This document shows positions 55,649 through 63,728 of a stretch of DNA of 64,000 nt, piece after piece. The stretch's first letter is position 1. The number at the start of each line of letters is the position of its first letter. Source of the DNA: Gammaproteobacteria bacterium (lineage in GTDB: Bacteria; Pseudomonadota; Gammaproteobacteria; Steroidobacterales; Steroidobacteraceae). The notes under the pieces were generated by a model, which worked only from the letters and a program-made list of their open reading frames with translations, searched no databases and was not told where the DNA came from. The position numbers were made by a program, and so were the translations under genes. Location of the stretch: positions 25,619 through 89,618 of the forward strand of contig JAQGOE010000246.1 in NCBI GenBank assembly GCA_028293725.1, given 5' to 3'.

Positions 55649-56401
55649 TCAGGTAACGGCCTGAGACTTTGACCAAAGCTCTTCGTAAAACTCCACCTTT
55701 CGCTGCGCCACGTCGGGGTCCACCTTCTGCACGAGTGCCGGCGACCGGTTCGCAAAATCCTTGAGGGATTGAGTCAGGGACCAGACGCGACTCTGGTCTA
55801 GGATCACTAGTCGGTCATGAAGTGCCCGTGGCGGCGAAAGGCGAGCCTCAAGGAGCCTCTTTGGAAACTGTTGCTGCCATCGGGAAATCGCTGGCTTAAG
55901 GGTCTCAGCCTTGGTCGACGCGCCGTCCGAAAGTAGACGGATCGCTATTCCCTCCGCCGCAATGGGCGCGAAGTCCGTAACGACCTTGGAGTCCATGTAA
56001 GCATCTACGATCAGGACATCTTTCATTGCTTCTGCAAGTACCTTTCCCACAACCTGCAAAGCGTCCAAAGCCGCGCCAACGCCGACAAAACCCCCTCTCG
56101 CGGAAGTCGGGGCAATTGATTCCGCGTACGCGAGCGTCCGGTACAGCACGGTCAAGATCTTGTGTGCATTGCTCCCGCGAATGAGGGTGTTCAGGCCATC
56201 GGCTGCAACCGTGATTGTCACGATGTCCATGGAACTACCCGCAGCGCGCACGAGATTCACTGCCCTGCCCAGCCAACGAATCGTCTCCGGTGTAATCGGT
56301 TCCGGCCCGTACAGGGGAGGTGTCTCGCTTAGCAATTGACCCATTTGTAGATACAGTGACTCGGCGTCCATGGGGAGATCGATCTGCTGAGTGTTGATCA
56401 A
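55649..56401 (-). CDS. PLD-like (HKD-related) protein, candidate defence component
   Basis: 250 aa from TTG 56401 (alternative ATG 56371). The C-terminal half (about 115-225) follows the single-copy PLD-like pattern: VLIVDAYMDSKVV, then ALHDRLVILDQSRVWSLTQS with H195-D196-R197 and D202, then LKDFAN. The HxK motif is HDR here, as in a large group of uncharacterised PLD-like proteins. The N-terminal half is helical. The TTG start lies next to the 72-aa gene stop. Confidence 0.65.
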   Translation of the reverse strand: MINTQQIDLPMDAESLYLQMGQLLSETPPLYGPEPITPETIRWLGRAVNLVRAAGSSMDIVTITVAADGLNTLIRGSNAHKILTVLYRTLAYAESIAPTSARGGFVGVGAALDALQVVGKVLAEAMKDVLIVDAYMDSKVVTDFAPIAAEGIAIRLLSDGASTKAETLKPAISRWQQQFPKRLLEARLSPPRALHDRLVILDQSRVWSLTQSLKDFANRSPALVQKVDPDVAQRKVEFYEELWSKSQAVT

Positions 56402-56402
56402 A

Positions 56403-56621
56403 CTACCACGTGTTCAAACGCTCGATGCACTGACGATAGACGTCAATGTGGCCGCGCACCCGGTTCCGCTCGTGCTCGGTGACTTCCACCTCGCCGGAAA
56501 GCGTAGTCACCCAACACCGGGGCGTGCTTTCGAGGTGCCCCTTGCTGTCCGTGATGAGTTGCTCATAACGTTCGATCATTGCCAAGCGTCCGGCGACGTT
56601 CACTTGCAATCGTTCGGCCAT
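56403..56621 (-). CDS. Small protein upstream of the PLD-like gene, 72 aa
   Basis: From ATG 56621 (MAERLQVNVAGRLAMIERYE). Mostly helical and charged, with no known domain. The stop is 1 bp from the PLD-like start, so they are probably translated together. A toxin-antitoxin or sensor-effector pairing is possible but unsupported by homology. Confidence 0.6.
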   Translation of the reverse strand: MAERLQVNVAGRLAMIERYEQLITDSKGHLESTPRCWVTTLSGEVEVTEHERNRVRGHIDVYRQCIERLNTW

Positions 56622-56825
56622 GTGTGTGCTCTCCGTTGGAGCGGCGAAACTTCGCAGGAGAGTACTCTCGATATGTTTATTTATCCAGTACACCCCCGCG
56701 GCGGGGCGTCGATGCGGGCAGCAACATTCGAATCCGGACCTGATTCGCCGCCTAATTAAGCGCTTATGACTTCGTTCAAGTCCGGCTCTGGGCAATCGCC
56801 CCGGGAACGGGTGAGGCGCCAGCAA

Positions 56826-57110
56826 TTAGCGCAACGGCACTGGGACCCTGGGATCCTGGCGATTGATTCCCACTTCAACGCGCACGCCCTCGCGTGAAGC
56901 GAAGAAGAAGGAGCAGCATCGCCCGATCTCATCCGCCGTCCAGCCGTCCGCCACGTAGCGAGCGCGCTCGGCGGTGAGAATCGCGCGCAAGTCTGTGCCC
57001 GCCGCTACTTCCGTGAACTCGATCACGTTGCTCAACTTGTCGCGGGTGACTAACCAACAGGGGTGCAGGATCGGCAAGAGGGGATCGACGTTCTGGCGGC
57101 GGCGGTTCAT
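56826..57110 (-). CDS. Hypothetical protein, 94 aa
   Basis: LSNVIEFTEVAAGTDLRAIL and RYVADGWTADEIGRCCSFFF suggest a small alpha/beta domain. No ribosome site stands out before ATG 57110. It may lead the operon that follows on the minus strand. Function unknown. Confidence 0.5.
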   Translation of the reverse strand: MNRRRQNVDPLLPILHPCWLVTRDKLSNVIEFTEVAAGTDLRAILTAERARYVADGWTADEIGRCCSFFFASREGVRVEVGINRQDPRVPVPLR

Positions 57111-57240
57111 GCAGGGAAATTTAGCACTGCCAATCCATTCCTCAGCAACTCGATTTCCCGAGGACTGTATGGCGTCGAGTGCGGACAGCGCCCCCGCAAG
57201 TGTGGGTCCTTGCAGGGTAGCTGTCAGGAGGGGCGGGTCG

Positions 57241-57519
57241 TCACCTCCGAATTATGGACTCGTCAGTGGGTTCGGCTACAGGCTCACCTTCTTCGCCCAT
57301 CTTCGCCAGCTCTGAAAGCCGCATACCCAACGCGATAGAGATTCGCTCCAAGTTTACGGACTGAGGACTTACTTCACGCCGCAGTATGCGTCCGATAGTT
57401 GACTGCGCCACGCCCGACTTCTTCGCGAGGGCTGTTTGAGTCTTTAAGTCTTTGCTCGACGCCATGACCTGCTCTAACGCCCGAGTCCAGTCAATTCTAT
57501 ATGGGTGTCTGCGGCTCAT
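57241..57519 (-). CDS. XRE-family HTH protein A, 92 aa
   Basis: HTH at about 27-80 (TQTALAKKSGVAQSTIGRIL, NLERISIALGMRLSELAKM). ATG 57519 overlaps the stop of the 169-aa HTH gene (ATGA). Last of five overlapping genes on the minus strand. Confidence 0.8.
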   Translation of the reverse strand: MSRRHPYRIDWTRALEQVMASSKDLKTQTALAKKSGVAQSTIGRILRREVSPQSVNLERISIALGMRLSELAKMGEEGEPVAEPTDESIIRR

Positions 57520-58025
57520 GGCTGAGTCTCCTTCGCATCCGGCTCCCATCTGAAGGGGACGCTCCCCATGCGAACATAGATACAGACGGTATCGAGCAGT
57601 GCAACCCGCCGCTCGTGCCGCTGTTGATTGAGCCTTTCGGCCATGCCCGTCGCTTCAGCCATCGAGCTATAGGCTTTGTCCTGCTCTCTGAAATCCCCGA
57701 TCTTGTGGTAGTAGCCGAGTCGAAACAGCCTCGCAAAGTCGCTTGGGCGCGTCTTATGGAACGGGTCGGTCCCATCGCCGCGCCATTGTGCGACGACATC
57801 AACAAGCAGGAAGGCCGGTTGCTCGCCCAACGCTTCCGCGATCTTGAAGAACTCTGTCAAAGTGGGGGGAGCGTCGCCGCGCTCAAACAGGCTCACCGCT
57901 TTCGTTTCGACGAGCTGCGCCCTCACCGCTAGCGCTTCGGGTGTCATGTTCCGTTCGATGCGGCGGCGCGTGAGCACTCTGCCAAACGCTTCCGGAAGTC
58001 GTGTGTCGAAGGGATCGGCGCTCAT
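57516..58025 (-). CDS. XRE-family HTH protein B with extra C-terminal domain, 169 aa
   Basis: HTH at about 12-75 (RVLTRRRIERNMTPEALAVR, SLFERGDAPPTLTEFFKIAE). The C-terminal 90 residues (ARLFRLGYYHKIGDFREQDK, RRVALLDTVCIYVRMG) are unlike standard repressors and could sense a partner protein. Overlaps both neighbours by 4 bp. Confidence 0.8.
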   Translation of the reverse strand: MSADPFDTRLPEAFGRVLTRRRIERNMTPEALAVRAQLVETKAVSLFERGDAPPTLTEFFKIAEALGEQPAFLLVDVVAQWRGDGTDPFHKTRPSDFARLFRLGYYHKIGDFREQDKAYSSMAEATGMAERLNQQRHERRVALLDTVCIYVRMGSVPFRWEPDAKETQP

Positions 58026-58285
58026 GACACACCCCCAGCAAGCTCCCGCGCAGTCCTCGCCACCATGAACTCCGGCGCCACCTGCAGCGCAGTTGCCATA
58101 CGAAACACCATTGCTAGCGTCGGCGCGCGCAACCCCCGTTCCAGAAGTGAAGGGTAAGTTCGATCCATGTCAGTAAGCTCCGACAGCCTTTCCTGAGAGA
58201 GCCCCTGCTCAAGTCTGGTCGTACGCAGAGCGGTGCCGAATGCGAGCGCAAGGCTCCTCGCTTTTGTCTTCTGACGACCGCTCAT
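58022..58285 (-). CDS. XRE-family HTH protein C, 87 aa
   Basis: A compact HTH (LRTTRLEQGLSQERLSELTD, RTYPSLLERGLRAPTLAMVF). ATG 58285 overlaps the membrane-protein stop. Three non-identical XRE proteins in one operon is unusual. Confidence 0.8.
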   Translation of the reverse strand: MSGRQKTKARSLALAFGTALRTTRLEQGLSQERLSELTDMDRTYPSLLERGLRAPTLAMVFRMATALQVAPEFMVARTARELAGGVS

Positions 58286-58479
58286 GACACACCCCCTGAA
58301 ATGCGGATGCGGAGATGCTCCAGACGCAACAGCAGCTCGACCCCTACGAACGCAACAGTTGAAATGAGCCAGTACAACCCAGCGAGTGCGACCCGCACGT
58401 CGAGTGACGCGTGCCACCACGCGAGAACTGCGCCTCCGAACACGAGGGTGGATGATGAAATAATGATGAGTAGGTTCAT
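58282..58479 (-). CDS. Two-helix membrane protein, 65 aa
   Basis: Transmembrane helices at about 2-23 (LLIIISSSTLVFGGAVLAWW) and 30-52 (ALAGLYWLISTVAFVGVELL). ATG 58479 overlaps the 108-aa gene stop. Could be a membrane sensor or a toxin/holin-like cargo; unknown. Confidence 0.65.
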   Translation of the reverse strand: MNLLIIISSSTLVFGGAVLAWWHASLDVRVALAGLYWLISTVAFVGVELLLRLEHLRIRISGGVS

Positions 58480-58802
58480 CTCATGCCACCCCTCGGGTAG
58501 ATGAGACTGTCCACCCGTTCCCTGACTCTGCTCAGCTCGTCGCCGACACACAGATCGAGCGTGACGGCGAAGTCACGATCGGCGTCTGCGCTCTGCGCCT
58601 TGAGACCGATGACCACGACGGCGATGCAGGCCGAGACGCCCTTCAGCCGGGCACGTATCTCGTACAGCGTCGTGATCGCAGGTGTGACTTCGGCGGGAGG
58701 ATCGAATGCATGCGATGCCATGCCATCGAATGCGGTGCCGAGACTTGTGGCGCGCGGCGTCGGCTTGCGGATAGACTTCCGCCTTCGGGACGAAGAACCC
58801 AT
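58476..58802 (-). CDS. Hypothetical protein, 108 aa, first gene of the HTH operon
   Basis: A basic N-terminus (GSSSRRRKSIRKPTPRA) precedes a helical domain (TTLYEIRARLKGVSACIAVV, LCVGDELSRVRERVDSLI). No confident family. Heads a chain of five genes with 4-bp overlaps (58802 to 57241). Confidence 0.6.
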   Translation of the reverse strand: MGSSSRRRKSIRKPTPRATSLGTAFDGMASHAFDPPAEVTPAITTLYEIRARLKGVSACIAVVVIGLKAQSADADRDFAVTLDLCVGDELSRVRERVDSLIYPRGGMR

Positions 58803-59078
58803 GATTGCGTACTCCTTACGTACGTGGTTGTGGTAGGCGCTCGCCCGTGCGCAAACACGAGCGAGCGCTGCCTAATCCTAGGGTGGCGAGGTTGGATTCG
58901 ACAACGGACGCAGACGGGTGCCCACTAGAAAAATCTGGGGCAGCGAGCGCGTTTTCACCCCTCTCACCGACGGCGCTCGCGGGCGCTGCGCGTCGATCGT
59001 GCGCGAGCGCCGTGTGGGGTCACCCCCTGCGGGATCGCCGCTCAGCGCCGGTTAGCGCACGTCAGCGAGCGGTGCGCG
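58803..59078. other. Gene-free right arm of element 1
   Basis: No gene supported. GC-rich with repeated CGCTCGC/GCGAGCG motifs (several copies in both orientations between 58839 and 59075), which may form hairpins or bind a packaging or recombination protein. The promoter of the HTH operon should lie just after 58802. Confidence 0.4.
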
Positions 59079-60670
59079 CTACTTCTTCACGCAGCGTCGC
59101 ACGAACCCTTTAGGGAATGCGCATATCGCGCCCCCGCTACCATATGATCCTACGGCCTTGACGAGCGCGGCCGTGTTTAGATTCCAATGAGCGACGAGTC
59201 CGCCGCTCTCATCCGGAACCAGCCGGATCTCTCCACCGAATAGCTGTCGCAGAATTACACGCGCCTTCAGCGCGGCCCGCTAGTCGCCCGCGAGCCCTTG
59301 TGTAATCTGGCGCCGGTATGCTTCCGCTGCCCGCGGAAGCATTGTCAGTATTTTCGCCGACTGCCTCGCTGCTGGCCCCTGCTCCTCCAGTTCACGCCGC
59401 TTCGATTCCGCCCGGTCAATGGCTGCTTGGATTTCGTCCGCGGGCATGTCCGGGTCGCCGTGCTTCAAGCGCTCGCGTAACCGCTCGATGCGGGAGCAAA
59501 GCTCTTGAAGCTCAAGGGGTACTTCGACCGCTCGTGTTTGCATAGCGCGCGTCCGCTCAAGGAAATATTCGTGCATCTCCTTGGCCATCTCCGCCGCGCG
59601 CTCCGGCGCAAGCAGTTCCTTCCGAATAGGGTCGAGGAGTACGCGCTCGGCTACCTCGCGCCGGAGACGAACGGAGTTCGAGCAAGGACCGCCATCACGA
59701 TAACTGGAGCATCCGTACTCCGTCGCGTTCACGCCAATGTAGTAGGCGCCGCACGAATCACACCGAAGGAGTCCGGAGAGTAGGTATTTCACCCGCCCAC
59801 CGGTATGCGTGCTCGCGGAGTCATTCGGTGCACGCATACGCCGTTGCGCACGTTCGAATAAATCATCTGAGACGATGCGCAGAGTTTCGTCGACGTGTGT
59901 GATCCATTCGGATTTTGGGCGCATGACGCGCGAACGCTTGCCGGAGTCCGGATCTTTGCGCCACTCACTGACGTTCCAGTGAATAACGCCGCGGTAACGC
60001 TCGTTGCGAACGATCACCCGGATTCCGGAGCCCATCCAACCCCTCGCGCGTCGCGAAGTACGTTTCCAACTCGCGCCCGGGGTCAGGATGCGTCGAGCAT
60101 TGAGGTCGGCCGCTATCGTTCGCGCCGACATCCCATCCGCGAACTTCCGAAAATCTCCTGCACGATGAAAGCCTCGACGCGATCGTCCTCCCCGTCGCGA
60201 TAACCGTAGGCACGGCCGCCGGTCGGTTTGCCATCCATTGCACGCATCTGCAGCGCAGAATACGTGCGACGCTTTACCATTTCGATGAACTCGCCGCCCA
60301 TGATGCTGGCCAGTCCGGCTTGCATACGCGCCGTGGGCGCCGTCGATTCAAACCCGTCTTGAACGCCGACGACCAGGACTCCACGGAATTTTAACCGCTT
60401 TATCAGCGGCGGAAGATCCTCCGTGCGGGCGAGGCGATGAAGGTCCATGACGACCAAAGCGTCAAACTCTCGAGCTTCGCTCCCGCGGATCATCATCTGT
60501 ACGCCTGGCCGATTGCCGAGCGCATCGCCCGAGATGCCCTCGTCCTTGAACCGCCCGGCAATATCCCAGCCCCGGCGATGGGCGTACTCGGTACACACGC
60601 GCACTTGGTCGATGATGCTTGACTCGTTCTGCCGGTCGGTGCTGAACCGAGCATAGATTGCCGCTCTCAC
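59079..60670 (-). pseudogene. Large serine recombinase of element 2, disrupted
   Basis: Closely related to the element 1 recombinase over its whole length (for example GWMGSGIRVIVRNERYRG, HWNVSEWRKDPDSGK). It starts at ATG 60670 (AIYARFSTDRQNESS, catalytic Ser about 10). A 1-bp deletion near 60148 shifts the frame after FIVQEIF; the correct frame resumes as RKFADGMSARTIAADL. A TAG at 59280-59282 interrupts the C-terminal domain; beyond it the frame continues RAALKARVILRQLFGGEIRL through the att core (GSGG) to a stop at 59079. The zinc ribbon is intact. Non-functional. Confidence 0.88.
59130..59142 (+). other. Shared attachment core between element 1 and element 2
   Basis: GCCCCCGCTACCA, identical to the tRNA-fMet 3' end at 42933-42945. 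It is the right end of element 1 and the left end of element 2, and lies within the 3' part of the second recombinase gene. Confidence 0.78.
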
Positions 60671-60843
60671 AGTTTTATCTCACTTGGCATTTTAACGTCA
60701 GATTTGCTAAGTAAATCGGCCGCTGCCCAGAGGAAGTAAATACCAACTGGAACTCGGGTCCTCTTACCCAATTCCTCGAGGCTATTGTAAGCAGGCCGAC
60801 CTAATAACAGCGATGTGAGGACTCGCTTTCCTTTCGTCTCCAT
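60667..60843 (-). CDS. Small protein coupled to the element 2 recombinase, 58 aa
   Basis: METKGKRVLTSLLLGRPAYN then SLEELGKRTRVPVGIYFLWA. Could be a ribbon-helix-helix type regulator. Its stop overlaps the recombinase start (ATGA), the same arrangement as the XRE gene in element 1, so it probably regulated the recombinase. The frame is open up to 60906. Confidence 0.5.
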   Translation of the reverse strand: METKGKRVLTSLLLGRPAYNSLEELGKRTRVPVGIYFLWAAADLLSKSDVKMPSEIKL

Positions 60844-60920
60844 TTGTGCGCAGTCTCTACGGTGATAGTAGCGCGCCGTAAGATGCTCCGAATGGCGAAG
60901 GGACACAACCGTGACAGAGA

Positions 60921-61115
60921 CTAGGTTGTGTTGCCCGAAGTTTTACCGGGAGGTGGAGGGCCGCTCACGCTCGATTGCAAGTCCAGGGGGGCGCCGATCG
61001 TTGCTGTCACATTGCATTCTCCGACGCAGCCTTGTTGAGCCATGAATGCGTCTACCGCAGCGCGCGCATAGATCGACGCAAGCTCATCGAGAAGATCTGA
61101 CCGCGGAGAATTCAT
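60921..61115 (-). CDS. Small element 2 protein, homologue of the one at 45283
   Basis: 64 aa. LLDELASIYARAAVDAFMAQ matches the helix of the element 1 protein at 45283-45522. The C-terminal part is polar (SSVSGPPPPGKTSGNTT). The shared helix supports a gene, and it links the two elements. Confidence 0.5.
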   Translation of the reverse strand: MNSPRSDLLDELASIYARAAVDAFMAQQGCVGECNVTATIGAPLDLQSSVSGPPPPGKTSGNTT

Positions 61116-62460
61116 CTTCAGATGTATTCTCCGAATATCGTATATGTTGGTAAACCCAGCGAGGCGTAGCCCGGCGCACTCAAGCGCGGATGGACGTCAG
61201 AACGGTGTCCCATCGCCCGATTCAGAAGAGACCACGAACGTGAGGTGGACTCACGGAGCCGTGAGGCTCGAAGCGAAGAATGAGTGCGTCGCCCTACGCT
61301 TCGCCCAATCGTCACGCGGCGTGGCCATTTAGTCGTGCCGTGCAAGCCCACCGGGGCCGCTGCTATCCTTCAGCCATGAACCGTCGGCGGTGAGGCGCGG
61401 AGCGCATGCGGCCACTCTCCGACGATGATTACATCACGACTGTCACTCGCGCTCTCATTGAGCTGCTACCCTGGATAAGCCTGCCGCGCCAAGGGTCCGC
61501 ATCGATGCCAGTCACTCAGAACACTGCGTTCGACCTAGCGGAGCCCAGGTGCGCGACGATCTACGGTGACTCCAGCCTGCTCGACGATCGCGGCATCGCG
61601 ACATGACTGGTATCAGTCGTCGTCGTAAGCTCTCGCAGCGATCTGCACTACCCGCCAGGATCGGTGGCCGCTCTTAGAGCGGCCGGGCGTAGATTCACCT
61701 CTGCCTGTTCCTCTAGGAGCACTCCCATGAGCAACATTCCATGTGCAGACCATTCACACTGAAGAAGAAGCGGCGTTGATCTTCGAAAACGCTAAAGGAC
61801 TTATGAGGAAGATTGTGCCGCGAATGGACGAGAATGGAGATCCAAGGGCTTAGGTTATGGAGGCAGTTAGAGTTTCTCGTCTTATGCGAAACTCGCGGCG
61901 CGCGCCCTGACACTCAATCAGACATCCTGGGATTCGATTGGAAGTCCACAACATGCTGTGTCATCCGTCATTGGAATCTGTCGAGACTGCCGCGACCACC
62001 GATGTGACAGGCCGGTATTTTGCGTCTATGGAGAGCCAGACCAGGCTGATGGTCTCCGCAAGTTTCTGATTTCATTGAACGCGAGTTATTAGGAATCCGT
62101 ACTGAGCCACCCAAAGCCGGCGCGATAGTGGAACGTCGCGCGCGGCGTGCGCCCGGCCGCCAAGGCGGCGGCCTTGACCCGGGATCCCTTGGAGGCGATG
62201 CTCGCCACCTGTACCGACGGCTTGATCGGCCTTCGCGATCGCGCCCTTCTCCCCGCGATAAACCCCGTCAACGGGGACCCTCACAGAGCTCGGCGGGTCT
62301 ACATCACGAATGCCAGCAAGCAAGGAATAGCGTGCCGCATTCACTGATAAGACTCCTGTTTGACTCGTCAATACATTCACGCTGACTAAGGCGGCGATAT
62401 TCTTGGAGATCGGTGACGATCTCGCCGCCTCCTGTAGTGCGCTTTGGAATATTGACATCA
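61116..62460. other. Gene-poor, decayed segment at the right side of element 2
   Basis: About 1.3 kb without a supportable intact gene. At 61727 an ATG after TAGGAG starts MSNIP, then stops; the +1-shifted frame continues TIHTEEEAALIFENAKGLMR to a stop near 61853, so a small frameshifted gene remnant is likely. At 62072-62460 the minus strand is open (SVNVLTSQTGVLSVNAARYS) but changes reading quality halfway. I find no third copy of the att core. Confidence 0.5.
61727..61853 (+). pseudogene. Frameshifted remnant of a small gene
   Basis: Good ribosome site (TAGGAG) and ATG at 61727, but only four residues are in frame before divergence. The downstream frame EEEAALIFENAKGLMRKIVP is protein-like and ends with DENGDPRA and a stop. 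No family recognised. Confidence 0.35.
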
Positions 62461-63273
62461 ATGAGCGAGGTTTACGTGAATCAAACAGAGTATCGGGTTC
62501 ATGGCGTGCGCGTTGAGCGGTTCATACCACTCACACCCGCGCAAGGTCAGCCGCCTATCGTTTTCGTGCACGGCGGGTGCGGTGGGAGTTGGTCCTGGGT
62601 GCATTTTCTGCCCTACTTCGCACAGGCAGGATGGGACTGTCACGCGCTGAACTGGTTTGGGCATAATGGATCTGCTCCTCATCCTGAGGTCGGCCTTCTA
62701 CAACGCGGAATCGCCGATGTTACCGAGGAGATCGCTCACGTTGCCGGCCATTTCGAGGAATCGCCAGTCATCATCGCGCACAGCATGGGCGCCCTTGCGG
62801 CTCAGAAATATGCCGAATGCCATCCTGTCTCCGCCCTGGTACTCCTAACACCGGTCGTGCCAACGGAGATAGGTGGCGACGTCATCGATCTACCGATCGA
62901 CCCGAATCAGCCATGGGTGCCCCCACCATTCGAGATCGCACGCGACTTGATGTTCCAGGGCCTGGAAGAAGACGAAGCCAGAACGTATTTCGAGAAACTA
63001 TGTCCGGAGTCACCGAAGGCCGTGTACGAAGCAACACGATGGACGGTGCCCATCGACCGCGTCAAAGTTTCGGGCCCTATTTTGGTCGTGTCGAGTGAAT
63101 TGGATCATCTTACGCCGCCCGCAAGCGGACGATCCCTGGCAACGTTCTACGGGGCTGATTACCGCTATCTGCGCGGCCGTGGTCACAACGTTCTTTTGGA
63201 GCCGAACTGGCGGGAGACGGCCAGCATGGTTGCGGCTTGGCTGGGCCGCGAAACCAGAGTCGGTGCGGCGTAG
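62461..63273 (+). CDS. Alpha/beta hydrolase
   Basis: 270 aa. Oxyanion loop IVFVHGGCGGSWSWVHFLPY, nucleophile elbow IIAHSMGALAAQ (Ser about 112), acid in VVSSELDHLTPP and catalytic His in GRGHNVLLEPN complete the fold. Substrate unknown. ATG 62461 (MSEVYVNQTEYRV) is preferred over the longer frame. It marks the return of chromosomal-type genes after the mobile region. Confidence 0.85.
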   Translation: MSEVYVNQTEYRVHGVRVERFIPLTPAQGQPPIVFVHGGCGGSWSWVHFLPYFAQAGWDCHALNWFGHNGSAPHPEVGLLQRGIADVTEEIAHVAGHFEESPVIIAHSMGALAAQKYAECHPVSALVLLTPVVPTEIGGDVIDLPIDPNQPWVPPPFEIARDLMFQGLEEDEARTYFEKLCPESPKAVYEATRWTVPIDRVKVSGPILVVSSELDHLTPPASGRSLATFYGADYRYLRGRGHNVLLEPNWRETASMVAAWLGRETRVGAA

Positions 63274-63433
63274 GCTCTATGTCGTAGGTTCGCACGAAAT
63301 GTGAGACCGTTAGTGTGTCGGGCGTGACCAGTGTATCAAGTTATGTCTGCACGCCGTAACGGCGGCGCCCTGCTTCCACAGAAGCAAGCAGAGTGATCGT
63401 TTAAGTTAGCAATCGCAATTCGAGGTAACGTTT

Positions 63434-63622
63434 ATGGCCGATATCACACTCTGGGGCTTCGACGGATCGACCCACGTCCGTACGGTGAAGATGCCTCTCG
63501 CCGAGAAACATGTGTCGAATTTCAAGCAGATCCCCTTGAATGTGCTCAAGGGTGAACCAAAAACAAGCGAACACCTGGCACGTCACCCGTTCGGCAAAGT
63601 TCCGGTTCTCGAGCTTGGGTGA
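63434..63622 (+). pseudogene. Glutathione S-transferase, truncated
   Basis: Only the N-terminal thioredoxin-like domain remains: ITLWGFDGSTHVRTVKMPLA, ARHPFGKVPVLELG, then a stop at 63620, against about 200 aa for the family. Downstream frames do not restore a GST C-terminal domain convincingly. Confidence 0.75.
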
Positions 63623-63728
63623 ACGCGACCGCCACAATCACCCTTCCCGCGCCGTCTCCGGTCTCGCTCGGCGGCTGGCTTACATTTTCTATGGCGGATG
63701 CTCCGGCCCATCTACCACTACTGGCCGC

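Larger units (their letters stand above)
42933..59142. mobile_element. Element 1: tRNA-fMet-integrated, phage-satellite-like element of about 16.2 kb
   Basis: Bounded by 13-bp direct repeats. It holds a large serine recombinase, regulators, an excisionase-like gene, a primase-helicase with adjacent iterons, terminase small subunit, resolvase, a few virion-related proteins (DUF2213 prohead protease), a nuclease/PLD cargo operon and an HTH-rich operon. I searched every long frame between the repeats and found no large terminase, portal, major capsid, tail, lysis, relaxase or coupling protein. That excludes a complete tailed prophage or a conjugative element and favours a satellite. The alternative is a deleted prophage. 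Confidence 0.75.

Noticed and set aside
42933..59142. Integrative conjugative element
   Set aside because: No relaxase, coupling protein or type IV secretion genes in any frame.
42933..62000. CRISPR array, retron or diversity-generating retroelement
   Set aside because: No regularly spaced repeats, no reverse transcriptase and no template/variable repeat pair. The DUF1566-like protein alone is not evidence for a diversity-generating retroelement.
62072..62461. 129-codon minus-strand frame as a gene
   Set aside because: The first half looks protein-like, but the second half is low-quality and overlaps another frame; no domain. Treated as decayed DNA.
61116..63728. Third copy of the att core marking the right end of element 2
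   Set aside because: I searched both strands for GCCCCCGCTACCA and close variants and found none; the best partial, GCTGCTACCC near 61460, is too weak.
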